Source: Amorphochlora amoebiformis (taxonomy: Eukaryota; Cercozoa; Chlorarachniophyceae). Taken from it: 64,000 nt of DNA. The notes beneath the pieces were generated by a model. That model did no database searches. It was given only the letters and a program-made list of their open reading frames with translations, and had not been told where the DNA came from. The translations under genes and the position numbers were made by a program. Positions 1 to 62,451 of the stretch are shown one piece after another (position 1 is the stretch's first letter; each line of letters begins with the position of its first letter). The stretch lies in contig BAAHQB010000213.1 of NCBI GenBank assembly GCA_054601695.1, forward strand, positions 248,001 through 312,000. Reading direction: 5' to 3'.

Positions 1-31
1 ATATATATATATTATATATATATTATATATG

Positions 32-62
<31 letters not shown>

Positions 63-593
63 GTATTATATATACATATATATGTGTATATGTCTAAACG
101 AAGAAGGAATTCCTTAATAATGGCACGTAAGTGAACATTTGGACCCAGAGATTACCCTACGGATCTTTGTGATTACAACAAAAAAATGCAATAATAATGC
201 TAAGATTGGGGGATGTGTTAGGGGTAGGTTACGTCTAGGTTCTGAGGGTTAGGGATAGGTTATGAGGGTTTCGATAGGTTATGAGAGTGATCAATAGGTG
301 ATGAGAGTCAGGGATAGTTTTATGATGAGGAAATGGGAGGTTAGGTTATGAGGTTGTGGTTACGAAAGCAGACGATCGAGGTCTCTTGTTTACCCCACGT
401 ATCTGTGATTGCCATCCTGGTTACGGAATATCTAGTATGTATTTAGGCATTTATATGTAAATACACACATATATATGTATCTGTGATTGGCATCCTGGTT
501 ACGGAATATCTATCACGTATGTCAGTTTCATATGTGTGTTTAATATATGTATGTATTTATGCATTTACATCTATATATACACACACACACACA

Positions 594-634
<41 letters not shown>

Positions 635-663
635 ATATAGTATAATACCTAGCCAATAATATT

Positions 664-718
<55 letters not shown>

Positions 719-757
719 TAGTTAATACCTTGGCAATGATATACAATATATATATAT

Positions 758-803
<46 letters not shown>

Positions 804-857
804 CTATATATATATATATCTATATATATATTATATATATACATACATATATATATG

Positions 858-921
<64 letters not shown>

Positions 922-1116
922 TATACATATATACATACATACATATACATATATATATATATTGTTCAATATATATATATATATATATGTGTGTATATAT
1001 ATATACATATATATATATATATGTGTGTGTGTGTATGTGTCTCAACATTTACATATATTTACCTACTCATAAATGTCATGTAAACACAGAGATACATATT
1101 ACCTATAATATATATG

Positions 1117-1167
<51 letters not shown>

Positions 1168-1564
1168 GCATACATACATACAGGCACACATAGAACACAT
1201 AGTACTACACCCCACCGAGCCTCATCATAAGCGCGAATAACTTGCCTAAAAAGTGCTTAAGGTTATTGTGAGGGCGAGGGTTAGCTTGGCCTTAGCGTTG
1301 TCGTCACCTCTCGCTCAGCTTTTCGTACAGACTGTTGGGTTAAACTAGGCTTAGGCTTAGGGTTAGGAATAGCTTGGTACGGAGTGAGAGAGTTGAGTAA
1401 GCTTAGGGATAGGGCTGAGTCAAGGGCTAGATTTGGGGTTTAGTTAAGGTTAGTGTTGGGCACTTGTGAATGTCCCCTTTCGCGGAGGTTTGGGACCATT
1501 TGGTTGCGCGAGTCGACACGTGTGCCCTGCGGCTCACCAAAGGCCTCAGAGTGCCTAACAAATA

Positions 1565-1601
<37 letters not shown>

Positions 1602-2339
1602 TAACATATATATATATATATATAACCATCATCCCGAACAAAATGCTTTCGCAGTGAAACAATCGTATAGATGTGTACACGTGTACACGAACCGTTCGAC
1701 TCGTCACACCGGTGTATGCGCTCGAAACCGCCCATAAGCGGGACACAGGGGAGCATGCATGCAGTGGTCGTGTGATTTGATATCACTGCGGTGTGCGTCA
1801 ATGAGAGCATGTACAGTGTGGATACAAGTGCGTATTTCGGATAGTTCGCTTGCTAAGAGTGCAGGATTAACATCAAGGGCGAAGCGAGTGTATGTATGTG
1901 TGGTCGGCTTGTGAACGGCCGTACAAGGGTTACCAATCGTGAGATAGATGATGGATAAAACATGTTTGCAACGGCACATCAGTGTACCTGGCCGTTGAGG
2001 CAGTCAGATCGTAGGTACACGAGAAGGTAAAGGTCAAACAAGGGCGGACAAATGCGAATATAGGTGAAATGTGGCCGAACAAATGTGCGAGGTGAAATGA
2101 GGGCGAACAACGACAAATACCCGGACGAAAGCGACTCAGCGGAGCGCCGAGTGCGGCCGCCGCAACTCCGAGCTGAATAATTGATAAAATTAGCTAAATC
2201 AACCACAACTGGCAGCGAGGGGACGCGCGTATGGCGCTGGTCAAGCGACCACGAGCATATCTGGTCGAGGTGGGATATCTGTGTATATATCTACCCCCTG
2301 TTTACAATATATGCTTCATAGATATACCGCATATCTAAG
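1..2339. other. No gene recognised; AT repeats and degenerate GT-rich DNA
   Basis: The stretch begins in (TA)n, then has a degenerate 15-20 bp repeat around gttagggataggttatgag at about 215-345 and two near-copies of a 30 bp segment (ctgtgattg-catcctggttacgg) at about 403 and 480. (TA)n resumes at 598-1165. The part from 1165 to 2339 is complex sequence with GGTTAG-like words at 1340-1460, but I found no chain of exons with compatible phases and no recognisable protein. Confidence 0.6.
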
Positions 2340-3354
2340 ATGGATATTTCATATCTTTTCGGCATCGATTTGAAATTTCGAATGATGGTCGCCTGGGTCG
2401 TGGTGGTCGCGATTGGGGTGGCCTGTGCAAGAGAGGCTCAGCCCGATGCCCCTGCAGACACGGGATTTACAAAACATGCTGTATGTTTTGGCGATATGAT
2501 ATGTCCGTTTCCTGGTAAGACTCAAAAGGTTTTAAGGGGGGGGGGGGGGGGGGAAAGGGGGAAAAAAATAACTTGAGCATCCATCCCCGAACTCGCCCTC
2601 TCTGTACGTACATTTTATACAACTCCAATGAATTGTTATGAATTGGTTTGGTATTTATGAACGCTGACGGGGGAATTAGGTGAGGCTGTGTGTTGTGGAG
2701 ATCAGAGGTCACTAACTACTATTTCACGCACAATTTACCCCGTTCCGTGTCCTATAACACACACCATTTGATGACACGACACACTTGTAAGTTTTCGCAA
2801 TGGTCATCTGCTCAGATTCTGCTGTCCGAAGGGATTCAGCTGTTCTCACTCCGCCAGTGGCGAACCCGTATGCCTTCATCCCAACTCGTTCACTAGCCGA
2901 ACCCCAGCAACATTGTATACCATCTCAGAGCTATCTCATCCTAACCTTCTAGTCCTAACCCCCAGACCTGCTCGAAGCCCTTGGAGGAAACTGCTACAAT
3001 TTCGACCCACTCCCGGGAGTCTGCGCAGGAAATGGGTCGGAATCATGTCCATCAGGGTTAGGGTGGTTGTTGGTTCGGGTTTGGGTTAGGCTTGGTTGAG
3101 GTTAGGGTTGGTTGCGGCTAGGGTTTAATTGATTGGGGTCAGGGGTAAGGTTAAAGTGAGTCTTGTGAGGTGAACAGAATCTGTTCCTGTCCATAGCCAC
3201 ATATTCCACTATTCCTTCCTATCCCTACCTCTTGGGTTGAACCCTAACCCTAACTCTGGCGGTAATTGTAACCATCTTAGACCAGAAGTGTGCTAGTTGT
3301 TTGAGCTGTCCGGACGGTGAGAAGGCTATCTGTGCCACGGCGCTTTGCTATGAG
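2340..3354 (+). CDS. Small secreted Cys-rich protein, 5' part
   Basis: Three exons are visible: 2340-2514, 2966-3046 and 3281-3354. The first codes for a hydrophobic segment (VAWVVVVAIGVACA) that looks like a signal peptide ending at Ala-Cys-Ala, and ends at a very good donor (CCTG|gtaaga). Translation could start at ATG 2340 or at the tandem ATGs at 2382/2385; the latter put the hydrophobic core at the usual distance. Exons 2 and 3 are Cys-rich (NCYNF, GVCAGNGSES, KCASCLSCPDGE, ALCYE) and in phase if exon 2 ends at 3046; alternative donors at 3039 or 3056 exist. Exon 3 ends at a strong donor (GAG|gtacgt), but I could not follow the gene past it; the acceptor at 4235 gives a stop or a short Cys-containing tail. 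Family unknown. The intron at 3047-3280 is rich in GGTTAGGGT words. Confidence 0.5.
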
Positions 3355-3779
3355 GTACGTAATTTTGCTCTTTCGGTTCTAGTTAGCGTAGCGACGTATA
3401 TGTTAGTATACATATGTTATTACACACTACAAATGCACATTCATTGATGTACACGTCCACACGAATACAAGCTAGATATATATAACCACACACACACACA
3501 CACACATACAGAAATACATCCACACCACACAATCAGCTTTACGTCACCCTAATTCTAACGTCATCCTAGCCTCGCAGCCTATTATATATATATATATATA
3601 TTATATATATATATATATTCCTAAGTGCTTTGGTGATCGATTAAAGCGATTTGGTCATGGGGTGGGTATTGGTCCACAAATCTCGGCTAGATTGGTATGT
3701 ATTCGTCATGCAAATATTTAACTTTTTACCTTTCAACATATATAATATAAATATTACAATATATATATATATATATATA

Positions 3780-3820
<41 letters not shown>

Positions 3821-5176
3821 TATGAAATACATATATGTATATATAAAAATACACATATGTCAATATAGGTGGTATAGATATATGTATATCTATGCTTATA
3901 AACGATCATAATATCAGTATCCGAAGAGCAATTCTAGTCTGAAATCAATCGCGAAGTGAGGCTAATTACTGGTCAATCGCACATCACTCACATCACTGAC
4001 GAATGACACATTCACTTTCTTCATATTCAAGCCTCAACGTCGAATGATATACATTACATGCACTTGTCCACAAAACTTGGATAAATCATGATTCTAAAAA
4101 TTCGCAAAGTTGAAAATTTTTTGTGATGTAGTGTGAATTCGATATACATCTAATGTATGCATGAGTTCATCTAGTTATGAACTCGGAAGTTTTCTTATGC
4201 CGTCAGTCTGTGGTCTAACGTAGGGAATTTTCCAGGCTATGCCTGCATGACGATTGCATTCATGGTAATAGTCTAGTAAAAGGCTTTTTGTTTATGGGCC
4301 AGACCATAGCACATTATAATGCTGTAGTTATGTTGCATAATTAAAACACGTGCACAAAAAATCGTTCAAGAGTCCACTGACAATCTAACAGCCTCACTAT
4401 ATCCTGAATCGGTTCTAGGGCAATATATTCTAGATATTCTGATATTCCGTGAACTAACCTACTGAGTCGATTACAGCGCTGAATACTCTAAACGACGAAA
4501 CTTACGATGCAACGTGTATATTGTAGTGTACATGTACGTACGTACGTATGTAGACAACTGAGATATCTAGCAGACAAATTTCATCGGTACGCATACGTAC
4601 GTATCATGGTATGTATACTGTACACAAACCTTCATATACGTATAGGTATGTACGCTAGGTACGTACATATACATTTCACGTATCTGACGGTACACGTCAA
4701 CAGCGCATGTCAACAGCTCATACGTATTCTCATATACCGATTTGAAGTTCCTACGCATGTACGTATACGTATCAATATTGTCTCACGTATGATGCATGCA
4801 TGCGCATGAGATCTCAAATTTCTGGCCAATGCCTCTAAATGCACATTCCAGCTTAGATGATGCACAGTGTGCGTGTAGAACGTGTGATTACGAAAATTAG
4901 CTTGCAGTCATTATAGTCATTGGTCATACTACTGCCGAACGTATTTGTAAATTGTTAACACACCACCGGCAGTTGAGTCGTTGCGTATCCGAAACATACA
5001 TATGAATAGATCGCGTGTTCCGGGCGACTCATGATATTACTAGGTTAGTATGATACTAATAAAGATACTAGATATAAGCTGACATTAATGACGACCGTAT
5101 ATGACAAGTGCAAGCAGTGTTATCAATAACTTCAATGGTATCATCGCTATAGCTATTTAATAAATAATATATATAT

Positions 5177-5216
<40 letters not shown>

Positions 5217-5353
5217 CATATATATATATATTGTCTAAGACTAGGAGGTAGTTAGTTGAGAATGGGACGGCAGTGAGGAGATCTGCGGTGGTCGAGTCGA
5301 AATAGTCGAGACAAGTAGTACATATATATATATATATAGAAGTAAGTAAGTAA
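3355..5353. other. Gene-poor spacer with GTAC-rich segment
   Basis: This spacer holds (TA)n at 3580-3620, 3755-3860 and 5165-5230. A segment at about 4530-4800 is unusually rich in the self-complementary words GTAC, ACGT and CGTACG. No exon of the flanking genes was identified with confidence. The DRG1 stop codon lies at the right edge, so the last few hundred bases probably hold that gene's 3' UTR. Confidence 0.5.
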
Positions 5354-20500
<15,147 letters not shown>

Positions 20501-20666
20501 CTGACATCCGGTTAACGTTCATCCTCGGTACACTTTTTCTCTCTCTTTCTCTATCTATCCATCTGTCTCTCTCTTCCTCTCTGTTTCCAACTTTCTATCT
20601 CCCTCTGGTCTCCAAAAATCTATCGTGATTGTTTTGTTTTGAATCAACCCCAAAACATTCGGTATC

Positions 20667-49689
<29,023 letters not shown>

Positions 49690-49986
49690 ACATCTCCTAG
49701 AAACATGGTTTTTATTAAGGTAATTCTACCCTGAAAAATAAATAAAACCGCTCTATTAACATTGAAACCGCCAGAAGGCCGAAATATAATCGCTTTTCAT
49801 AGCTTGGGTGATAGGTCACACAATAATGGGAGTCGCCCACCCAGAGAAGGGAAAGAGAGGGTGGGATTGTCATACTTTTACAATCCTCCTTTACACGAAG
49901 CGCAAAAATCAATTAACCTGTATGTCAGGGGAAGCTTATGCTGCTACAAGAGTGCAGAAACGGGATACGACGCAACGGGGAGCGGC

Positions 49987-50424
49987 ATGGATTTCGGAGC
50001 ATCTCGAAAGGCTCGGAAAGGGGGAAGGCGGAGGGTTGGAGGAGGTCCGAGTGACCAGTTGTATGAAGTTATCGAAAGAGTAGAATTGCGTTACGAACGC
50101 TCGTTTGACCCCAAGGATCTCGCAGGAATCTGGGTGGGAAAAATCCCTTTGTGGGCATAATATTTGTTCTGTTTTTGATCACATATCCCCGTGCATGTTG
50201 AGCTTTCCATAATCCTTCCCTCCGTGCTTATGATTTGTTGCATGACCTCTTATGACTGGAATATAAACATTGGACAACAAATGAAAACCACCATCGGATA
50301 GCTTTCTCCCGGAGAGATCATCATTCCCAAGATTGTCGTCAGCGAGGAGGTGAAGCCGCTAATTGAAAAATACATACCCTCGTTCATCACTGCTCAATGC
50401 ATGCAATCTATCGGTGTTCAATAA
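49987..50424 (+). CDS. Small two-exon protein of unknown function (candidate)
   Basis: Exons 49987-50133 and 50302-50424 join in phase 0 at ATCTGG|gtggga and cggatag|CTTTCT, giving 89 codons plus stop. The N-terminus is basic (SRKARKGGRRR), followed by YEVIERVELRYERSFDPKD and IIIPKIVVSEEVKPLIEKY. No family recognised. The frame stays open back to about 49762, so the start could lie further upstream. It is divergent from the PDZ-CLU gene (start 49689), leaving about 300 bp that may hold promoters for both. Confidence 0.42.
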
Positions 50425-57401
<6,977 letters not shown>

Positions 57402-57972
57402 GAAGATATTGAATACCTAATCGTATCATCTACATTATTTCAATTTCATGATCAAACAGAATTTCTACAAATTTGGTGGAGTTATAGTCTAGGGAATCTA
57501 GTGATTATACCTCAGGGACCAAATTAATCTAGTTAATTATCGCGCTATATCTTCCAGACTTAGTAATTATCTAGATTAGATGGAGAGCTAGTCTGTTAAT
57601 TCTCTTCTATAAATCATCCAGATCGCACTACGACTAGCCAGTACTTAGAGTACTAGAGTAGTCTAGTAGTCATCTAGGTACCGGTCATCTTGTTCACAAT
57701 CTAGTACTGGAGTAAGTGTCTACTCGCTAGACTCTAGAGACTCTAGAGACTCGTCTGAACTCTGAACTCATGCATCGATCAGTGTACGCAATTGTATTCT
57801 AGTATTCTAGATAGTTCTAGTAGTTCTGGGTCCACATACTACCTAGACTACTAACCAGACTAATTATACTAGTTATAGTTGGGCCAGTATCTAGAACTAG
57901 TATATCTAGTATATCTCACTATTACTCGTATTATCACAGTACTTATGATCAGTAGCTATGATATATCGATTA
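57402..57972. other. CTAG-rich island downstream of the plus-strand PH gene
   Basis: From about 57480 to 58010 the words CTAG, CTAGT, CTAGA and ACTAG occur far more often than elsewhere (for example agtagtctagtagtcatctag, ctagactctagagactctag, atctagaactag). No repeat period and no exon was recognised. It probably includes the 3' UTR of the preceding gene at its left end. Confidence 0.6.
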
Positions 57973-58572
57973 CTATTTGAAGCTAGATGATTTTAGTTCT
58001 AGTACTGGAGTAGTTACTGTCTTAGGGATTCTTAATTCTAGAATTACAGATTGTAGATTGCACACCACTCGGACATGTCGCGGGCATGGATGTTTCGCCC
58101 GAGAAAACTGTAATTGAGGACACTTGCAATTAATTATGCCGGAGGCAAATCCTGTTGTAGCTAAGGCCGGAGTCATGGAAGGATGAGAAGGCTCTGCTCT
58201 AATCCTGGAAGCCAGCGCCTCTATATCTTGCCTGGATGTTCGCTCCAGAGTAGCATCTTCATTGACAGAGCTCTCAATACCCTTCGAGAGCGTCGTCCCA
58301 GGGCTCACTGAATGGAACGCGACACGTGCGTCTGAGGAACACTCGAGCGATTCAATCGTGACTTTCGCTTCATAGTCGATGCAACTGAGCCCATACATTC
58401 GAGGAAGTTGGCTATCCGAATCAAGGCAGATCCATTGGAAACAAATCGACAAATGTGGAAACCAGGGCAATATGTTTGCACGAATAAAAACCAAAACCTT
58501 TCGCTCCAACCGAAGGCCCCACATGAGGCGCACGACTGTCTTTCGGATTGCACGCTCCTGAGGCCGAGTCAC
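57973..58572 (-). CDS. Unknown protein-coding ORF (exon or gene part)
   Basis: An open minus-strand frame of about 199 codons ends at the stop at 57973 inside the CTAG-rich island. The best acceptor is CGGCCTCAG|GAGCGTGC at 58559/58558. Parts look protein-like (ERAIRKTVVRLMWGLRLERK, YEAKVTIESLECSSDARV, RTSRQDIEALASRIRAEPS). The middle T-rich stretch (about 58440-58500) could instead be an intron. No family recognised. It may be the 3' part of the reductase-like gene to its right. Confidence 0.4.
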   Translation of the reverse strand: MTRPQERAIRKTVVRLMWGLRLERKVLVFIRANILPWFPHLSICFQWICLDSDSQLPRMYGLSCIDYEAKVTIESLECSSDARVAFHSVSPGTTLSKGIESSVNEDATLERTSRQDIEALASRIRAEPSHPSMTPALATTGFASGIINCKCPQLQFSRAKHPCPRHVRVVCNLQSVILELRIPKTVTTPVLELKSSSFK

Positions 58573-58902
58573 ACTATCGCTAGGCCGAACTATTCATACA
58601 GACGACAGACACGAAAGCGACTTAGCTGCAGACCTCACAGCTTGTTCGGCGACCCTGATTCAATTTAACATAACCTTTACTTGTGTATATGCTCATAATG
58701 TGTAGATAATATATTTAATATATTTATACATACATATATATATATATATATATATGTATATTATACATATATATATATATATAAATACATACATATATAT
58801 ATATATATATATGCATATATGTATATATATATATATATGTATATTTAGTTATGTATATACATCTATACATATTTTATATATATATGTATATATATATATA
58901 GT

Positions 58903-58940
<38 letters not shown>

Positions 58941-58984
58941 ATATATATATATGTGTATTTTTGTGTATACGTGTGTGTGAATAG

Positions 58985-59405
58985 GTCCGAAATTGAACAG
59001 GGTTACGGTATGACCACTTGGACTGAGCGTACCCCAAAACCGACGCCAGACCAGAGCCTGGAAAAGTCTCCTTGTACCTGAAAAGTTTTCAACTTCCAAT
59101 CATTACTCAATTTCCTCTCGTTGGGTATTCTCACGAATTATCGACATAAAATGGAATCCATACCGCAGACATTTGTACGTTTGAGTCTTGTGTAAGGTAG
59201 AAAGCTGTTTACATTAGCAGCACAGTGAATAACGCCTCGTATATCAAGCCCTTCTGCAGGAGTGTATGTACATTTCGCCTTTACTATGACATCGTCATCT
59301 TTAATATCATCATACACCCTTAAACATGTATACATGCACACATATACATGTATACATGCACACATGCAAATGTTTAGATATATATATATATATATATATA
59401 CACGC

Positions 59406-59437
<32 letters not shown>

Positions 59438-59589
59438 CTTTATATATATAGATATCTGAATATAAAAACATGTGTCGATATATATGCGCGCAAATGTATC
59501 CATATATATTATTTGTAATATATAAGTATATATATATATATATATATATATTTGTATTTATGTATTTAAATATACATATACATATACAT

Positions 59590-59622
<33 letters not shown>

Positions 59623-59711
59623 CATGTATATATACATATATTTATATTATATTAATTACTCTTATATGTATATGTATACGCATATGTATATGTCTATTTA
59701 CATACATATAC

Positions 59712-59742
<31 letters not shown>

Positions 59743-59892
59743 ATATATATATACATATACATATTCAAATATATGTAATTATGCAGGTATGTTTTTATGT
59801 ATAATAAAAGACCTTCAAATATTTTATATATATAATACATACATATATAGATATATATATATATATATATATTACACACATATATATATATA

Positions 59893-59951
<59 letters not shown>

Positions 59952-59980
59952 ATGCATATACACACATATATGTGTGTATG

Positions 59981-60020
<40 letters not shown>

Positions 60021-60051
60021 ATAAATATGTATATATATATATATATATATG

Positions 60052-60082
<31 letters not shown>

Positions 60083-60720
60083 TTGTGTATGCTTTTTTCC
60101 TTTTAAAAAATATTCAACCTTTTTGGACGACGTTTTGGAGATTGTCGTAGCCCGTTGGAATGGAAATATCACCAGTAGCAAAAATCAGTTACCCAGAGTT
60201 GATAGCTGAATGTGCGCGAGAAGCTCGTAGCGCCGGCAAGCGACAAGAAGTTTTGTTTGTGTGAGAGCTTAGCAGACTTGCCTTGCGAATGATGACGAGC
60301 TTGGGGGGTTTCTTGACATATTCTGGCCGGAAGTTGAAGAGCTAGTTGGCGGGTGCAGTAGGTGTTCGAGAATGAGCACACCCAGGAAACCAATGCCTCC
60401 AGTGAGGATGAGCGCCGGAGTAGCACGAGGTGCAGGCTTTGTTGGTAGAACATGTGAACGTGTGATGGGTCGTTGGTGAAAGCTGCCGAGCTTTCCACCA
60501 CCGGATTCTTTGTATTTGAGAATTTTCGCTCAAAGTCCAAAAGGGCCCGGATCTCCATGTGAGCTTCTTGCTGCAGGAATTCGGGGGTGACCTGATCTCG
60601 AGTTGTATCCAGACCTCGATTCCCCGCATCTCGGGATTCTCGTGGGCCACCAGGAGTTTGAACGCAGGAAGGCGAATGCGTGGCGAGGACCAACGACGCG
60701 AGGTCTTCCACAATAACACA
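58985..60720 (-). pseudogene. Thioester-reductase / fatty-acyl-reductase-like coding with broken frames
   Basis: On the minus strand, pieces of the extended-SDR reductase fold (NAD_binding_4 type) occur in the correct order: ALILTGGIGFLGVLILEHLL (Rossmann glycine motif, about 60416-60357), RPEYVKKPPKLVIIRKA (about 60330-60280), LLVACRRYELLAHI (about 60250-60205), [16 protein letters not shown] (about 60180-60135), then an exon 59330-59174 with RGVIHCAANVNSF and RLKRTNVCG, and 59090-59000 with TRRLFQAL and GYAQSKWSYR. In the living family these NAD(P)H enzymes reduce carrier-bound thioesters or acyl-CoAs. The first four pieces are within 300 bp but in three frames, with no GT-AG intron to explain most of the shifts; TRRLFQAL and GYAQSKW also overlap in two frames. 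I therefore call it a probable pseudogene. It could instead be an active gene with unusual splicing. A preceding open stretch 60720-60460 (EIRALLDFERKF) may belong to it. Confidence 0.6.
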
Positions 60721-60734
60721 CTATTTCATACAGG

Positions 60735-60868
60735 TTTCACACATGTATTAACATCATTGCTCACGAAAGCTGTGCAGCCATTAGCAAAATTCATTGGCTT
60801 ACCATTGAAATCTGTGCAGGAATTAGCAACATTGGTTGGGTTACCTTTGCAATCTGTTGAAGAGTTAC
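60735..60868 (-). repeat. Duplicated donor-acceptor segment
   Basis: A unit of about 42 bp (minus: GGTAA.CCAA..AAT.TTGCTAAT..CTGCACAG) occurs two to three times just inside the intron after exon 60919-60869. Each carries GGTAA- and CACAG-like splice words. Confidence 0.65.
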
Positions 60869-60987
60869 CCTGGATCCGAACATGTTTCGATTTCGACACT
60901 CTCCGGCAATGCGCACCATCTGAATAACAATCTTCTTTCATTTCAACATCACATCATTTGGAAATACATACAATAAATATATACATG

Positions 60988-61036
<49 letters not shown>

Positions 61037-61041
61037 TCCTC

Positions 61042-61077
<36 letters not shown>

Positions 61078-61102
61078 ATATATATATATTGCTATACGAT
61101 AC

Positions 61103-61146
<44 letters not shown>

Positions 61147-61178
61147 TGTATATGTATATATATATAAGTATATATGTA

Positions 61179-61210
<32 letters not shown>

Positions 61211-62305
61211 GGTTATATACACATACACACAGATTTATATTTAAATTTATAATATGTATATAGAGGTATATTATAAGTATATATCTTATGCATATACAGG
61301 AACCTGCAGAGGGTTGTATTGATGTTCCAGAGAACCTATTTGTGGTCAATGTACTATATGAGCCGGTCAATGTAGTATATGAGCTGGTGAATGTAGTATA
61401 TGAGGTGGTGAATGTATTGCATAAACTGGTGAATGTAGTATGCGAGCTTCCTGTTAGACAACTAGTATTCGCAGCGCAAGAATTTGCAGATATGCGAAGG
61501 GAAGATTGAAACAAAATGGGAATTGGGATTCGTACGTATGGATAAAAGCGTGTTCGTATGGACAAAGGCGTAAGTGTTTGCGAATGACTGTAATTATTGC
61601 TTAAGAGCATGGGAATGTGGAATCATTCGTATGATAAAGGCGTACATGTAAGTGTGTGAATGATTCGTATGGACAAAGGAGTAAGTGTGTGGCGAATGGC
61701 TGGAACGATTCCTATGGATAAAGGTAAGTGTGTGATGATGAATGTGATGAATGACTGCAATGACTGGGAGATGATATGTTTGACCTTTTCAGTGCAGAGA
61801 TCTGTAATCTTCGGCGCTTGGCGGTGAGTAAGCTTGATTTTGGAGTGATTAGCATTGGAATCCTTGTGTTCGTGAGTGGGTGAGTTGGCGCTGAGAGTGT
61901 TCGTGTTGACACTCGGTTTGGGCCTGTGAGTTTGACCTGTAGCAGCCGATTTGTTTGGCCTGATGCTATAACAACTGAGGCACAGAGTGGTCTTCAGGAC
62001 ATTCTCCGCACACGTATAGATAGCTGCCTGGGAGTATCTCAACTCCACACCCTATACACCCGTAAATCCGACGAGGCCTTGAAAAACAAGATACAGACTC
62101 AGAAGTTTTCATTCGAGCTTCAGATAGCCACGCGACATTCGAATGATACATGCATGCCTACCATTTTCGATGGATTCGAATGATACATGCATGCCTACCA
62201 TTTTCGATGGATTTTGAGGCGTTCACGATCCCCAAGTTCGGCAGTAGTAGCCTTGGCCGAGGGTTTGGCGCCCATCTCATTCAAATCCTGGAGAAAATCC
62301 CATGC
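60869..62305 (-). CDS. Multi-exon protein with CxxC-x12-CxxC motif (partial)
   Basis: Exons (minus) 62305-62199, 62077-62001, 61936-61785 and 60919-60869 join in phase. The first reads [20 protein letters not shown]; the second gives [22 protein letters not shown], a four-cysteine CxxC-x12-CxxC pair typical of a zinc-binding ribbon; the third is hydrophilic (Ser/Asn/His/Lys, ending [11 protein letters not shown]); the fourth reads [16 protein letters not shown]. The start is not found; the in-frame ATG at 62275 (MGAKPSAKA) is one option. The next phase-0 frame downstream is 60720-60460, so this may be the 5' half of the reductase-like gene. It is divergent from the ABM gene at 62452. Function unknown. 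Confidence 0.5.
61310..61440. repeat. 24-bp tandem repeat
   Basis: About five copies of gtgaatgtagtatatgagctg with a few substitutions. It is open on both strands (VNVVYEL on plus), but has no convincing start or splice context, so I treat it as an intronic minisatellite of the minus-strand gene. Confidence 0.7.
61535..61760 (-). repeat. Degenerate repeat adjoining exon 61936-61785
   Basis: Words such as cgtatggacaaaggcgtaagtgtg, cgaatgactg and ttcgtatggataaaggtaagtgtgtga recur at 45-65 bp spacing in the intron downstream of that exon. Confidence 0.75.
62152..62215 (-). repeat. Perfect 33-bp duplication of an exon end and donor
   Basis: The segment atgcctaccattttcgatgg plus flanking bases occurs twice in a row. 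On the minus strand this is CCATCGAAAATG|GTAGGCAT. The right-hand copy is the donor of exon 62305-62199; the left-hand copy is a spare donor 33 bp into the intron. Confidence 0.88.
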
Positions 62306-62451
62306 CTGGCGATGACACGTGCCTGGTCGGCCCGAGACGATGCCGCGAAATATTGTTTTTCGGGTCAGATAAAGAACCACAACCACGCCTTCGACAGCAA
62401 GATCGACCCGTTGCCTGCGCCAACCAGCAGCAACTGTTTTCGCACGCGACA

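Noticed and set aside
722-1193. Open frames made of Tyr and Ile (and the many like them across the window)
   Set aside because: They are translations of (TA)n with TATG/TATC interruptions, open in several frames on both strands at once.
2940-3260. Interstitial telomere (TTAGGG-like words)
   Set aside because: Words such as GGTTAGGGT are scattered and degenerate, without a tandem run. The same applies at 215-345 and 1340-1460.
61288-61509. Plus-strand frame with VNVVYEL repeats as a gene
   Set aside because: The repeats come from a 24-bp minisatellite; the start and splice context are weak, and it lies within the span of minus-strand exons.
61926-62183. Plus-strand frame opposite the zinc-ribbon exons
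   Set aside because: The minus strand has three exons joining in phase with a CxxC pair; the plus frame has no splice support.
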